Notes: generated by a model not told the origin, from the letters alone. A DNA stretch of 64,000 nucleotides from Chryseobacterium hagamense (GCF_007991455.1 NZ_BJYJ01000007.1:1-64000), one strand, 5' to 3'. Shown: positions 27,529-37,938, counted from the first letter of the stretch. Numbers and translations are program-made.

Positions 27529-27936
27529 TTATTTTTTACGGTTTAAAGAATTTATTTTTAAGTATAAAACATCAAGCAGATACATGATCAGGAATACGGC
27601 AATTGCATTCCCATACACCATCACCATTAAAAGGTTTTCATGGGTCGCCTTATAAAAATATAAAAAGGGATTATTTCCTGAAATAGCTAAAAAGAGAAGA
27701 TGAATCACTTCAAACAAAACAGCCATTCTAAGTATGGAATAATAATTTCTCCTGAAAATAGCGACCGTCAATACACCTATCCCGGTAACGACGGAGCAGA
27801 AAATAAGCATAAACCCAGAGAACATTCCATAACTTCCACCCGGTAATTTCAGAAAACCGACCTCCCAATCTGCAAACTGCGCATGCAGCAAAGACATCAC
27901 CACAAAAACCATCAGGCTTAAAAAAATATTTTTCAT
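27529..27936 (-). CDS. Small four-helix membrane protein, unknown function
   Basis: A protein of 135 residues with four hydrophobic segments (about 3-20, 38-60, 68-88 and 100-125) and a basic C-terminus (LNRKK). The first segment might be a cleavable signal (LLHAQ). I recognise no family. It lies 63 nt upstream of YceI on the same strand and could share a transcript. It is divergent from radA. Confidence 0.75.
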   Translation of the reverse strand: MKNIFLSLMVFVVMSLLHAQFADWEVGFLKLPGGSYGMFSGFMLIFCSVVTGIGVLTVAIFRRNYYSILRMAVLFEVIHLLFLAISGNNPFLYFYKATHENLLMVMVYGNAIAVFLIMYLLDVLYLKINSLNRKK

Positions 27937-27995
27937 GGCCGAAAATTAACTAAAATCCGGAGGAAAAATTCAAAAAAATTTTTGAACTTCGCGGT

Positions 27996-29348
27996 ATGGC
28001 AAAATTAAAAACAGCATATTTCTGTCAGAATTGCGGTGCCCAGTATTCACAGTGGATGGGGCAATGCAAAAGCTGCGGACAGTGGAATACCCTGGTGGAA
28101 GAAATCGTGGAGAAGCCCTCCTCCCACAAAACCCCGCCTTTTTCAAAATCGAAACAGAACGTGATCAATATCATTGAGGTCGAGACGAGTGAGGAACCGA
28201 GGATCAAGACGCCTTCCGAAGAGCTCAACCGGGTACTCGGCGGCGGAATCGTATTGGGTTCCGTTACATTGATCGGCGGTGAGCCGGGCATCGGAAAGTC
28301 TACCCTGCTCCTTCAGCTCGCTTTGAAAATGAAAAAGAAAATTTTTTATGTTTCAGGGGAAGAAAGCGCGTCCCAGATTAAAATGAGGGCCGACCGGCTT
28401 ACGGAGATCCAGAATCCCAACTGCTTCCTTTTTACGGAAACCAATCTGGAAAAGATCCTTCACGAAGCTCAAAAGCTGGAGCCGGATTTTGTGATCATCG
28501 ATTCTATTCAGACGTTACAGTCACAACTCATTGAAAGCTCGCCGGGAACCGTTTCCCAGATCAGGGAATGCTCCAACGAGATTATCAAATATGCGAAAGA
28601 AAACAACGTTCCTGTTTTCCTGGTGGGACACATTACCAAAGACGGCCAGATTGCCGGCCCGAAAGTGCTCGAACACATGGTGGATGTCGTCTTGAATTTT
28701 GATGGTGACCGGAATCACCTGTTTCGCCTGCTCAGAGCCAATAAAAACCGTTTCGGATCCACTTCCGAGATCGGGATTTATGAAATGGTTTCCCAGGGGT
28801 TAAAGGAAATAAAAAACCCTTCCGAAATTCTTATCACTAAAAAATTTGAGGAACTTTCCGGAAATTCGGTAGCCGTGACCCTAGAAGGAAATCGGCCAAT
28901 GCTGCTGGAAATCCAGGCCCTGGTCAGCACCGCAGTGTACGGAACCCCGCAGAGAAGCTCAACCGGTTTTGACGCCAAAAGACTCAACATGCTTCTTGCG
29001 GTTCTCGAAAAAAGAGCAGGCTTCCAACTGGGTGCCAAAGACGTTTTCCTGAACATCACCGGAGGAATCAAGACCGATGACCCGGCATTGGATTTAGCCG
29101 TCGTAGCGTCCATCCTGTCCTCGAATGATGATATCGCCATCTCCGAACATTACTGTTTCGCCGGAGAAATCGGCCTTAGTGGAGAAATCCGCCCGATTGC
29201 CCAGGCCGAACAGCGGATTACCGAAGCCGAAAAGCTCGGTTATGAAAAGATTTTTATTTCCAATTTAAACAAGCTCCCGAAGAAAAAATTCGGAATCAAA
29301 ATAGAAGAAGTGAGTAAAATCGAAGATTTTCACGAACGCCTTTTCTAG
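27996..29348 (+). CDS. radA: DNA repair protein RadA
   Basis: A 450-residue RecA-like ATPase that promotes branch migration of recombination intermediates. The N-terminal zinc finger is CQNC (10-13) with CKSC (24-27). The Walker A motif GGEPGIGKST has its lysine at 101. The RadA-specific KNRFG motif is present in RANKNRFGSTSEIG, and a Lon-protease-like domain fills the C-terminal third. The stop codon is the left edge of a palindrome associated with the transposase gene downstream. Confidence 0.97.
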   Translation: MAKLKTAYFCQNCGAQYSQWMGQCKSCGQWNTLVEEIVEKPSSHKTPPFSKSKQNVINIIEVETSEEPRIKTPSEELNRVLGGGIVLGSVTLIGGEPGIGKSTLLLQLALKMKKKIFYVSGEESASQIKMRADRLTEIQNPNCFLFTETNLEKILHEAQKLEPDFVIIDSIQTLQSQLIESSPGTVSQIRECSNEIIKYAKENNVPVFLVGHITKDGQIAGPKVLEHMVDVVLNFDGDRNHLFRLLRANKNRFGSTSEIGIYEMVSQGLKEIKNPSEILITKKFEELSGNSVAVTLEGNRPMLLEIQALVSTAVYGTPQRSSTGFDAKRLNMLLAVLEKRAGFQLGAKDVFLNITGGIKTDDPALDLAVVASILSSNDDIAISEHYCFAGEIGLSGEIRPIAQAEQRITEAEKLGYEKIFISNLNKLPKKKFGIKIEEVSKIEDFHERLF

Positions 29349-29377
29349 GTTGTTAGAGCTTAAAGCTCTAACAACCT
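29347..29377. repeat. Upstream palindrome of the REP-associated transposase
   Basis: A perfect palindrome with 15-bp arms (29347-29361 and 29363-29377) around one central base. It contains GTTAGAGCTT, related to GTTAGGGCTT in the downstream palindrome. It overlaps the radA stop codon and may serve as its terminator. Confidence 0.85.
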
Positions 29378-29402
29378 TTGCCAACCACTTAAAAAACACG
29401 CT

Positions 29403-29954
29403 ATGAAAAAAAATGTTTATCCTTTAGAGGCGGAATGCTTCTACCATGTGTACAACAGAGGAATCAACGGACAAAGGTTATTCTTCGATGATCTGAATTA
29501 CCATTATTTCCTTTCCCTGATGCGCCGTAAAATCGCACCGATTGCCTCGGTATATGCCTATTGCCTTCTACGGAACCACTTCCATTTTCTGATCCGGATA
29601 AAACCGGAGCAGGAAATACGGCAGGCCTTCCCGGAAAAAAGCAAAACCGACGTTCCCAAAATCATCAGCCAGCAATTTTCCAATACCTTCAACAGCTACA
29701 CCCAGGCCATCAACAAACATTTCGGAAGGACGGGAAAATTGTTTGAATTACCGTTCAGGAGAAAATTAATTACTACTGAAGAACAACTGATCAATACCAT
29801 CCGCTATATCCATAACAATCCGCTGAAACACGGAATTACGGAAAATGTTGAAGGATACCGGTATTCATCGTTGTTTAAAATCAGCAATGGGATTGATGAT
29901 CCGATGCTGGCGCTGGAGGAGATTCTAGCTTTGGTAGCGCTGTTAGGGCTTTAA
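29403..29954 (+). CDS. REP-associated tyrosine transposase (Y1/HUH type)
   Basis: A 183-residue member of the Transposase_17 (Y1_Tnp) family. The HUH metal-binding motif is in LRNHFHFLIRI. The presumed nucleophilic tyrosine lies in TIRYIHNNPLKHG. The N-terminus FYHVYNRGINGQRLFF is typical of REP-associated transposases. Such enzymes nick single-stranded hairpin DNA and are thought to spread REP sequences. Here the gene lies between two related palindromes. The last eight codons and the stop are inside the downstream one, so the element ends exactly at the coding end. It appears intact. Confidence 0.9.
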   Translation: MKKNVYPLEAECFYHVYNRGINGQRLFFDDLNYHYFLSLMRRKIAPIASVYAYCLLRNHFHFLIRIKPEQEIRQAFPEKSKTDVPKIISQQFSNTFNSYTQAINKHFGRTGKLFELPFRRKLITTEEQLINTIRYIHNNPLKHGITENVEGYRYSSLFKISNGIDDPMLALEEILALVALLGL

Positions 29955-29973
29955 GCCCTAACAGCGCTACCAA
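29931..29973. repeat. Downstream palindrome overlapping the transposase 3' end
   Basis: A perfect palindrome with 21-bp arms (29931-29951 and 29953-29973) and one central base. Its core GTTAGGGCTT resembles the upstream copy. The transposase stop (29952-29954) lies at its centre. Confidence 0.9.
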
Positions 29974-29997
29974 CGTTATTTTTCTTATTTTTACCTA

Positions 29998-30591
29998 ATG
30001 AATTACCTTGCGCACTCTTTTCTATCCTTTACCGACGGGCAGATCGTCGGCCAGTTCCTGGAGGATTTTATCCGGAACAGGGATCGTTTTTCTTTTCCGA
30101 AAGACATTCAGGACGGGATTACGATGCACCGGGCGATCGATACGTTTACCGATGCCCATCCGGCCATTCATGAAGCGAAAAAAGTGTTTGCACCTTTGGT
30201 AAGATTGTATGCAGGTGCTTTTGTAGATGTGTCAATGGATTATTTTGTGGCGAATGATATGAAATTACATTCCTTAAAGAGCTGGAAAAACCATTCGGTA
30301 AAAGTCTACCGGGTTCTGAATGAAAATTACGAATACCTGCCTGAAAACTTCAGGAGCATGCTGGAAAAGATGGAAGAAGGTGACTGGCTGTACAACTACC
30401 GGTACGAAAAGAACATCGGCTACAGCATGCGGAACGTTCTGAACAAAGCAAAATATTTAAATACGGACATTCCCGTTCATGAAGCTTTTCTGAAAAATAA
30501 AAATTTCCTTCAGGAATGTTATGATGATTTTTTTCCGGATCTGCTGGAGCATGCCAAAGGGATCCATGCTCTGCTGCAGCTGGAAAACTGA
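29998..30591 (+). CDS. Acyl carrier protein phosphodiesterase (AcpH-like)
   Basis: A protein of 197 residues of the DUF479/AcpH family, which removes the phosphopantetheine arm from holo-ACP in the cytoplasm. It opens with MNYLAHSFLS and contains FLEDFIRNRDRFSFPKDIQDGI and the HRAIDTFTDAHP segment expected of this helical metal-dependent hydrolase. The common GNFxGDF motif is GQFLEDF here. The gene directly abuts the convergent DUF6702 gene with no intergenic base. Confidence 0.88.
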   Translation: MNYLAHSFLSFTDGQIVGQFLEDFIRNRDRFSFPKDIQDGITMHRAIDTFTDAHPAIHEAKKVFAPLVRLYAGAFVDVSMDYFVANDMKLHSLKSWKNHSVKVYRVLNENYEYLPENFRSMLEKMEEGDWLYNYRYEKNIGYSMRNVLNKAKYLNTDIPVHEAFLKNKNFLQECYDDFFPDLLEHAKGIHALLQLEN

Positions 30592-31092
30592 TTAAAACTG
30601 CTGGAAAAGGTACCGGTTCGGATACGTTAGCTTTTCACTTTTCCGTTCCCTGTTCACGATGATGTGGACGATGTTGATCTGGTCATCAAATAAATTATAC
30701 AGGAAGCTTACGGCGGCTTCTACTTTTTTAGGTGCTTCGATCTTTTCCGATTCAAGATAGATGTTTACCGACTCATGGTCTTCCTCGTAACCTACATAAT
30801 TTACATTCAGGAATTTGTTGTTGGCTTTCAGCTTAAAATATTCGGAAGCATAGTTTTTCAGGGATTCGTTGAGTTGGGTTTTAAATTTCGGATCGTTGAA
30901 ATGCAGGGATTTTCCGTATTTGGTATTCAAGCCGTTTTCCAGGTCATCCAGAAAAAAGCGTCCGGTGACTTCAAAAGTCTTTGATTTCTGATTATAACTG
31001 ATTTCCACCGAGCCTACATGATAAGGATGCTTCGCTCCGGTAAAAGAGAAAAATACCAATAAGACCGAAAAAAAGAAAAGGAGTTTTTTCAT
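30592..31092 (-). CDS. Secreted DUF6702-family protein
   Basis: A 166-residue exported protein. The signal peptide (FFFSVLLVFFSFTGA) is followed by KHPYHVGSVEISYNQKSKTFEVTGRFF, typical of the DUF6702 family that is widespread in Bacteroidetes and has no known function. The start codon overlaps the stop of the toxin gene by four bases (31089-31092), so it is translated at the end of the toxin-antitoxin operon. Confidence 0.82.
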   Translation of the reverse strand: MKKLLFFFSVLLVFFSFTGAKHPYHVGSVEISYNQKSKTFEVTGRFFLDDLENGLNTKYGKSLHFNDPKFKTQLNESLKNYASEYFKLKANNKFLNVNYVGYEEDHESVNIYLESEKIEAPKKVEAAVSFLYNLFDDQINIVHIIVNRERKSEKLTYPNRYLFQQF

Positions 31093-31391
31093 GACAACAA
31101 ATCTAGGAGTTTTTGCGGATCCTGCCGCATATCAAAAAAAAGAAGGACTTTGATCAGGTCTTCACTTTCCTTTCTAAAAAACATTCGTACGTGTTTTTTA
31201 CCGATTAGCGCTGAACGGACATTATGAGAATATTTTTGATATAAATTAAATTTACCTTTTTTTAATTTTTCGGCTACTTTTTCTGCTTCATCGATGAACA
31301 GGCTAATTTCTTTCTCAGTCCAATTTCTGGAAAGAAATTCAATGATATCTTCATAACTTCGGCTCGCTATTTCCGAGAATATAATTCGCAT
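31089..31391 (-). CDS. RelE/ParE-type toxin
   Basis: A 100-residue protein of the RelE/ParE superfamily. It opens with MRIIFSEIASRSYEDIIEFL and has the usual helix pair, then KYSHNVRSALIGKKHVRMFF, where basic and aromatic residues sit on the central sheet. Members cleave ribosome-bound mRNA (RelE) or poison gyrase (ParE); the sequence does not settle which. The antitoxin gene overlaps its start by 25 nt, and its stop overlaps the next gene by four bases. Confidence 0.85.
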   Translation of the reverse strand: MRIIFSEIASRSYEDIIEFLSRNWTEKEISLFIDEAEKVAEKLKKGKFNLYQKYSHNVRSALIGKKHVRMFFRKESEDLIKVLLFFDMRQDPQKLLDLLS

Positions 31392-31618
31392 ACTTTTTTT
31401 CTGGCGTTTGCAAAAAACTCTTCCTCGGAAATCATTTCTTTTTCCTCAAGACGATCAGCATATTCAGACAGCTTTTCGATAAACCATTTCGGGGTACCGT
31501 CTTCATACAATTCCTCATCCTGTGCTATGGAAACCGACTTGATGCCTTTGATATTTTCCAGAAGTTTCTTTATAAACGCGAAATCTGCCGTATTTTCCAA
31601 TTCTATATTGACCATCAT
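31367..31618 (-). CDS. Antitoxin partner of the RelE/ParE toxin
   Basis: A small acidic protein of 83 residues. Residues 1-33 form a beta-helix part, MVNIELENTADFAFIKKLLENI. The rest is a charged helical tail, EKLSEYADRLEEKEMISEEEFFANARKKV, as in toxin-wrapping antitoxin C-termini. There is no evident HTH, so autoregulation may rely on the complex. It is first in the operon, with a -7 box 17 nt upstream. The function is inferred from size, charge and the overlap with the toxin gene. Confidence 0.8.
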   Translation of the reverse strand: MMVNIELENTADFAFIKKLLENIKGIKSVSIAQDEELYEDGTPKWFIEKLSEYADRLEEKEMISEEEFFANARKKVCELYSRK

Positions 31619-31634
31619 ACCGTTTAATTTTACA

Positions 31635-31642
31635 CAAAGTTA
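31635..31642 (-). promoter_or_regulatory. Promoter -7 box of the toxin-antitoxin operon
   Basis: The minus strand reads TAACTTTG, a TAnnTTTG match ending 17 nt before the antitoxin ATG. Confidence 0.65.
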
Positions 31643-31685
31643 GAATAAATTTTGTATCATCGCAGTTCGAAAAAATCATTTAACA

Positions 31686-32264
31686 ATGCAGGATTTTTTA
31701 TTTTACCTCAACCTGGGATGGGAACACATTATTTCACTCGACGCCCTTGATCATCAGCTTTTTGTGCTGGCGCTGATCGCCGTTTATTCCTTTAACGACT
31801 TAAAAAAGATCTTAATTCTGATCACGGCTTTTACCATCGGCCATTCGATCACATTGGCTTTAAGTACCTTCGATATTGTCAGGATCAATTCGGCCTGGGT
31901 GGAATTCCTGATTCCGCTGACCATCGTTTTAACTTCACTGGACAACATCCTGATGAAGAACAAAAAGCAGACGCTGATGAAAGCCAATTATTATTTAGCC
32001 CTGATCTTCGGCCTGATCCACGGAATGGGGTTTGCCAATACGGCCAGGGTAATGATCGCCAAGAGCCAGAGTCTGGCCGTTCCGCTTTTAGGGTTTAATA
32101 TCGGGCTGGAGCTCGGGCAGATCGCCATTGTTTTCGGAATTCTGATCGTCTTATTTATCCTTCTTAAAATATTTAAAGTCAACCAGAAAGACTGGGTGCT
32201 GTTTGTCTCTTCCGGAGTCTTTGCCCTGTCCCTGAAAATGACATTGGAAAGAATTCCGTTCTGA
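31686..32264 (+). CDS. HupE/UreJ-family membrane protein
   Basis: An integral membrane protein of 192 residues with about six helices. It carries the family pattern GWEHIISLDALDHQLFVLAL (His/Asp pair) and AFTIGHSITLALS, with a second His in LIHGMGFANTAR. HupE/UreJ proteins are nickel-permease-like or of unknown function in Bacteroidetes, where they often occur without urease or hydrogenase genes, as here. The metal role is therefore uncertain. A weak 7-bp hairpin follows the stop. Confidence 0.87.
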   Translation: MQDFLFYLNLGWEHIISLDALDHQLFVLALIAVYSFNDLKKILILITAFTIGHSITLALSTFDIVRINSAWVEFLIPLTIVLTSLDNILMKNKKQTLMKANYYLALIFGLIHGMGFANTARVMIAKSQSLAVPLLGFNIGLELGQIAIVFGILIVLFILLKIFKVNQKDWVLFVSSGVFALSLKMTLERIPF

Positions 32265-32300
32265 CGCTGAAACATTTCCGGTTTTTCAGCTACTTATCGT

Positions 32301-32308
32301 TATATTTG
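32301..32308 (+). promoter_or_regulatory. Promoter -7 box of the M1 peptidase gene
   Basis: TATATTTG is a perfect match. The in-frame TTG at 32306 lies within the box, so the ATG at 32333 is the start. Confidence 0.7.
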
Positions 32309-32332
32309 AAAATCCTTAAAACAATTTCGGTT

Positions 32333-34720
32333 ATGAAACTAAAAGTTGCCATACTTTCCTTTTCTGTATTTGCGTATACAGGTTTCACCGCACAAAATAT
32401 CCAGAACAATCCGGGGAGCAACCACGGAAACCGGTTCGAACAGCTGGGAACCATCCTTCCTACACCCAACATCTACAGAACAGCTTCCGGAGCACCGGGT
32501 CACGGCTACTGGCAGAACAGGGCAGATTATACCATCAATGCCTATCTGGATGAAGACAAAAGGAATCTGAAAGGTTCGGAAACCATTACCTATTACAACA
32601 ATTCTCCCGACGACCTGGATTACATCTGGCTCCAACTGGACGAAAACCAGCAGTCGACGGTAAAAAAAGCCGATTTCCCTTCCTCCTCTACCCTTCCGAA
32701 AGCTTCCAACGACCAGCAGCTCCGCCCGACGGAACTTCCTGCTTCCGACAATGGCTACGGGGTAAACCTTGAAAAAGTAACCGATGCTTCCGGAACACCG
32801 CTGAAATATACGGTCAACAAAACCATGATGCGGATCGACCTGCCGAAAGTCCTGAAAAAAGGAGAAAAGCTGGTTTTTAAAGTCGACTGGAACTACAACA
32901 TCCCGAACCGGATAAAAATGGGCGGCCGCGGCGGTTATGAAAACTTTGCCGAAGACGGAAACGACCTTTACACTATGACGCAGTGGTACCCGAGAATGTG
33001 CGTCTACAGCGATTTCCACGGATGGCAGAACCACCAGTTTACCGGACGGGGCGAATTTGCCCTGGTTTTCGGGAACTTTAAAGTAAACATGAACGTTCCG
33101 GCAGACCACGTAGTCGGCGGAACGGGAGAATGTAAAAATTACGACCAGGTTTTAACGGCAGAACAATTAGCGCGATATAATAAATCCAGAACTTCAGGGG
33201 AACCGGTGGAGATCGTGACCCTGGATGAAGCGAAAAAAGCGGAGAAAAACCATTCCAAACAGAGAAAGACCTGGAGCTTTGAAGCCAATGACGTGAGGGA
33301 TTTTGCATGGACCTCTTCCAGGAAATTCGTTTGGGACGGGATGGGCGTTACCATTCCTGAAAACAACAACAAGGTAATGGCCATGAGCTTTTACCCGAAA
33401 GAAGCCTACAATTTATACCGTAAATATTCAACCAAAGCCGTAGCGCACACCATCAAGACGTATTCGGAATTTACGATTCCTTACCCTTACCCGGTAGCGC
33501 AGTCGGTGGAAGCGGCTAACGGAATGGAATACCCGATGATCTGTTTCAACTACGGAAGAACGGAAAAAGACGGAACCTATTCCGAAGGGATCAAGAACGG
33601 AATGCTCGGTGTGGTGATCCACGAGGTGGGACACAACTTCTTCCCGATGATCATCAACTCCGACGAGAGACAATGGAGCTGGATGGACGAAGGGCTGAAC
33701 ACTTTTGTGGAATACCTCACCGAAGAACGGTGGGACAATAAATTCCCTTCCAAAAGAGGCCCGGCCTGGACCATTACCGACTATATGAAGTTACCGAAAG
33801 ACCAGCTGGAACCGATCATGTCCAATTCGGAAAACATCATCCAGTTCGGTCCGAATGCCTATTCCAAACCGGCAACGGGGCTGAATATCCTCCGGGAAAC
33901 CATTATGGGAAGGGAGCTTTTCGACAAAGCCTTTAAAACCTATGCGAAAAGATGGGCCTTCAGGCATCCTGAGCCTGCGGATTTCTTCAGGACGATGGAA
34001 GATGCGAGCGGCGAAGACCTCGACTGGTTCTGGAGAGGGTGGTTCTACGGAACGGACCCCGTGGATATCGCCATCGATAAAGTAACCATTGCCACACCGG
34101 ATCTTGAAACGGCACCAAGGGAAGCTAAGGAAAACAAATATAAAGTAGACAAGCCTGCACAGAATGATTTTGAAGACATTTCCAAAATCAGGAACCGGGA
34201 GGACAAGAACATTACGTTCTACGTCGATAAAGACAAGGAAGCCCAGGATTTCTACTACCGCTACGACAGGGGCCAGGAAAAAGTGGACAATACCAAAGAA
34301 TACGTTCTCAAAACTGAAGGAACCGAGCCTTTAACCCAAAAGGAAAAAGACAAGTTTAAAAACATGACCGCTTATCAGATCGACTTCACCAACAAAGGCG
34401 GACTGGTCATGCCGATCATTCTTGAATTTACCTTCGAGGACGGAACAAAGCTGAAAGACAAATCGTCTGCCCAGATCTGGAGACTGAACGAACAGAAAGT
34501 TTCCAAGACCTATTATTTCGACAAGAAATTAAAATCCATCCAGCTGGACCCGATGCGGGAAACGGCCGATATCGATACCTCCAACAATTTCTGGAGCAAC
34601 GACGGCGGAAACACCCAGGTTTCCAAATTCGATCTGTTTAAGCAGAAAGAAGCCGGGGCCACCAGAGGCGCTTCCAACGGAAGAGTCAACCCGATGCAGG
34701 CCGCCGGAAAGAAAAACTAA
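32333..34720 (+). CDS. M1-family zinc metallopeptidase
   Basis: A secreted gluzincin of about 795 residues. The signal peptide ends near GFTAQ. The N-terminal beta domain of the aminopeptidase N fold is followed by the catalytic domain with HEVGH at 430-434 and the third zinc ligand Glu453 in WMDEGLNTF, the canonical HExxH-x18-E spacing. The GAMEN-type exopeptidase motif appears as NGMEYP. Such enzymes trim N-terminal residues from peptides. The tail is charged and lacks a T9SS sorting domain. The ATG at 32333 is chosen because the earlier TTG is part of the -7 box. Confidence 0.94.
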   Translation: MKLKVAILSFSVFAYTGFTAQNIQNNPGSNHGNRFEQLGTILPTPNIYRTASGAPGHGYWQNRADYTINAYLDEDKRNLKGSETITYYNNSPDDLDYIWLQLDENQQSTVKKADFPSSSTLPKASNDQQLRPTELPASDNGYGVNLEKVTDASGTPLKYTVNKTMMRIDLPKVLKKGEKLVFKVDWNYNIPNRIKMGGRGGYENFAEDGNDLYTMTQWYPRMCVYSDFHGWQNHQFTGRGEFALVFGNFKVNMNVPADHVVGGTGECKNYDQVLTAEQLARYNKSRTSGEPVEIVTLDEAKKAEKNHSKQRKTWSFEANDVRDFAWTSSRKFVWDGMGVTIPENNNKVMAMSFYPKEAYNLYRKYSTKAVAHTIKTYSEFTIPYPYPVAQSVEAANGMEYPMICFNYGRTEKDGTYSEGIKNGMLGVVIHEVGHNFFPMIINSDERQWSWMDEGLNTFVEYLTEERWDNKFPSKRGPAWTITDYMKLPKDQLEPIMSNSENIIQFGPNAYSKPATGLNILRETIMGRELFDKAFKTYAKRWAFRHPEPADFFRTMEDASGEDLDWFWRGWFYGTDPVDIAIDKVTIATPDLETAPREAKENKYKVDKPAQNDFEDISKIRNREDKNITFYVDKDKEAQDFYYRYDRGQEKVDNTKEYVLKTEGTEPLTQKEKDKFKNMTAYQIDFTNKGGLVMPIILEFTFEDGTKLKDKSSAQIWRLNEQKVSKTYYFDKKLKSIQLDPMRETADIDTSNNFWSNDGGNTQVSKFDLFKQKEAGATRGASNGRVNPMQAAGKKN

Positions 34721-34741
34721 AATTTATTACGAATTGTTATT

Positions 34742-34770
34742 AAAAAGTACTCATCATTTGGGTACTTTTT
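34742..34770 (+). terminator. Terminator of the M1 peptidase gene
   Basis: A stem of AAAAAGTAC with GTACTTTTT, extended by C-G and T-G pairs, encloses a short loop. A T-run follows and leads directly into the next promoter. Confidence 0.8.
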
Positions 34771-34771
34771 T

Positions 34772-34779
34772 TAGTTTTG
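34772..34779 (+). promoter_or_regulatory. Promoter -7 box for the gene at 34804
   Basis: TAGTTTTG matches TAnnTTTG and begins one base after the preceding terminator stem ends, 24 nt before the ATG. Confidence 0.65.
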
Positions 34780-34803
34780 CGCAGATTATAAAAATTTAAA
34801 ACC

Positions 34804-35691
34804 ATGAAAAAACTCAGCTTCCTGATTTTAGTGCTGCTCTCGGTTCAGCAGTTCTTCGCCCAGTCTTTACAGTTCTATACCGGCAAGCGGGATTTTATCC
34901 CTATCGAAATCCTGATGGAAGACGGCAGTACCAGAAAAGGGTTTGCCCAGGACTTCATGCTTCCGGACGTAGCCACCTTCAGCGTGATGGGAAGAGGCCC
35001 GAAATATGCGAACCTGGATCGTAAGGAAGTAAAATTCAAATCTGCCAAAAGCGATACGCAGGTTCAGCGGATTCCCGTTTCTGAAATCAAAAGCCTGCTT
35101 TATACCAACGAAGAAACCCAGGAAACATTCCAGCTGGACAAACGCCTGGTAAAGGAAATCAACAGCAACCTGGAAGTGGAATCGGAAGGAAAGGTGCTGA
35201 TGCTGCCACTGATGGAGAAAGGAAAAATCAATATGTACGGTTACCGCAGTATGATGTGCAAGGCCGATTTCGGAGACAACAATTCCGCGGGATTCAATGG
35301 GAATGAAGACCAGTGCCAGCTTACCTATGTGATGATTTACCTGAGCAAGCCCAATGAAACCTTTGCCATCGCGCCGGTGGATTACAGTTCGCTGACCCCG
35401 CTCGATTTGTTCAACCTGAAGAAACTGTACAAAAAGTTTTACCGCGCGTATGAAGAAGTGGGTGCCGACTGCCCCGAATTCCTGGCCAAAGTGGATGAAG
35501 CCCGGAAGAACGACTATTTCTCCAACAAAACCTTCAAAGAAAACAAAAAAGCCACGGATGCCGAACGCAAGGCCCTGCTGAAAGGGAAAAGAGGCGCTGA
35601 AGCTTCCAGGATCAACATGAAATACCGCACCGCGCTGTTTACCGATATGTATAAAAAGCTGCTCGACGATTATGATGCTTCGTGCAAATAA
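34804..35691 (+). CDS. Secreted protein of unknown function
   Basis: A 295-residue protein with a clear signal peptide ending in QQFFAQ, so it is exported. After it come beta-rich segments (FYTGKRDFIPIEILMEDGS), a Lys-rich middle, and a C-terminal helical part with many Lys and Ala residues. I recognise no domain. It has its own promoter and terminator and is unlikely to be tied to the peptidase upstream. Confidence 0.8.
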   Translation: MKKLSFLILVLLSVQQFFAQSLQFYTGKRDFIPIEILMEDGSTRKGFAQDFMLPDVATFSVMGRGPKYANLDRKEVKFKSAKSDTQVQRIPVSEIKSLLYTNEETQETFQLDKRLVKEINSNLEVESEGKVLMLPLMEKGKINMYGYRSMMCKADFGDNNSAGFNGNEDQCQLTYVMIYLSKPNETFAIAPVDYSSLTPLDLFNLKKLYKKFYRAYEEVGADCPEFLAKVDEARKNDYFSNKTFKENKKATDAERKALLKGKRGAEASRINMKYRTALFTDMYKKLLDDYDASCK

Positions 35692-35702
35692 ACAACAATA
35701 CT

Positions 35703-35722
35703 AAGTCCACCCCGGTGGACTT
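35703..35722 (+). terminator. Terminator upstream of groES
   Basis: A stem of AAGTCCAC with GTGGACTT around a CCCG loop, followed by seven T. It ends the gene at 34804. Confidence 0.9.
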
Positions 35723-35838
35723 TTTTTCTGCCAAAATTTCAGTTCTTTCAAAAAAATTCTGCCATTTCCGTCACAGACTGCCGATGGCATACTATTAGGG
35801 AAATACAAGTCAGCAATAATTAAAACATTAAACATATT

Positions 35839-36117
35839 ATGTCAGTAAACTTTAAACCATTAGCAGACCGAGTTTTGATCGAGCCGATCGCTGCAGAAAC
35901 AAAAACCGCTTCAGGGATTATTATTCCGGACACCGCTAAAGAAAAGCCGCAGGAAGGTACCGTAGTGGCCGTAGGTCCTGGTAAAAAAGACGAGCCGACA
36001 ACCGTACAGGTAGGCGACAAAGTACTTTACGGAAAATACTCCGGTTCTGAGCTGAAACTGGATGGAAAAGATTATTTAATTGTAAAAGAAGGAGATCTTT
36101 TAGGAGTTATTGGTTAA
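35839..36117 (+). CDS. groES: Co-chaperonin GroES
   Basis: A 92-residue lid of the GroEL chamber. [12 protein letters not shown] at the start, the mobile-loop region [20 protein letters not shown] and [11 protein letters not shown] are all as in the family. It forms a heptamer in the cytosol. groEL follows after 100 nt, and that gap contains a 7-bp hairpin (36137-36143 with 36155-36161). No CIRCE operator (TTAGCACTC inverted repeat) is present upstream, so HrcA control is not indicated. Confidence 0.98.
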   Translation: MSVNFKPLADRVLIEPIAAETKTASGIIIPDTAKEKPQEGTVVAVGPGKKDEPTTVQVGDKVLYGKYSGSELKLDGKDYLIVKEGDLLGVIG

Positions 36118-36196
36118 TCTGTAAAAAGTAAAATGTATTCATGTAAAATGATTTCATGAATATAAAATTCATTATACATTGTACAAAGTACATTAA

Positions 36197-37843
<1,647 letters not shown>

Positions 37844-37871
37844 CGGTCAGCGACCGAGACAAATACATATT

Positions 37872-37895
37872 AACCGTTCTGATTTCAGAGCGGTT
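37872..37895 (+). terminator. Terminator of groEL, first of two similar copies
   Basis: A 10-bp stem (37872-37881 with 37886-37895, one G-T pair) followed by TTATTTT. A related sequence sharing AACCGTTC and GCGGTTTTATT lies at 38904-38932. Confidence 0.8.
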
Positions 37896-37938
37896 TTATT
37901 TTCGAACAAAATAAATATAATCAATAAACACTAACAAA

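Noticed and set aside
32339..33109. A 256-codon minus-strand frame opposite the M1 peptidase
   Set aside because: It mirrors the coding strand of a well-supported enzyme; the composition (Val/Arg/Phe-rich) is typical of antisense frames of GC-rich codons.
35723..35838. A CIRCE operator or other inverted-repeat heat-shock site in front of groES
   Set aside because: The TTAGCACTC/GAGTGCTAA pattern is absent, and no other strong inverted repeat is seen in this stretch.
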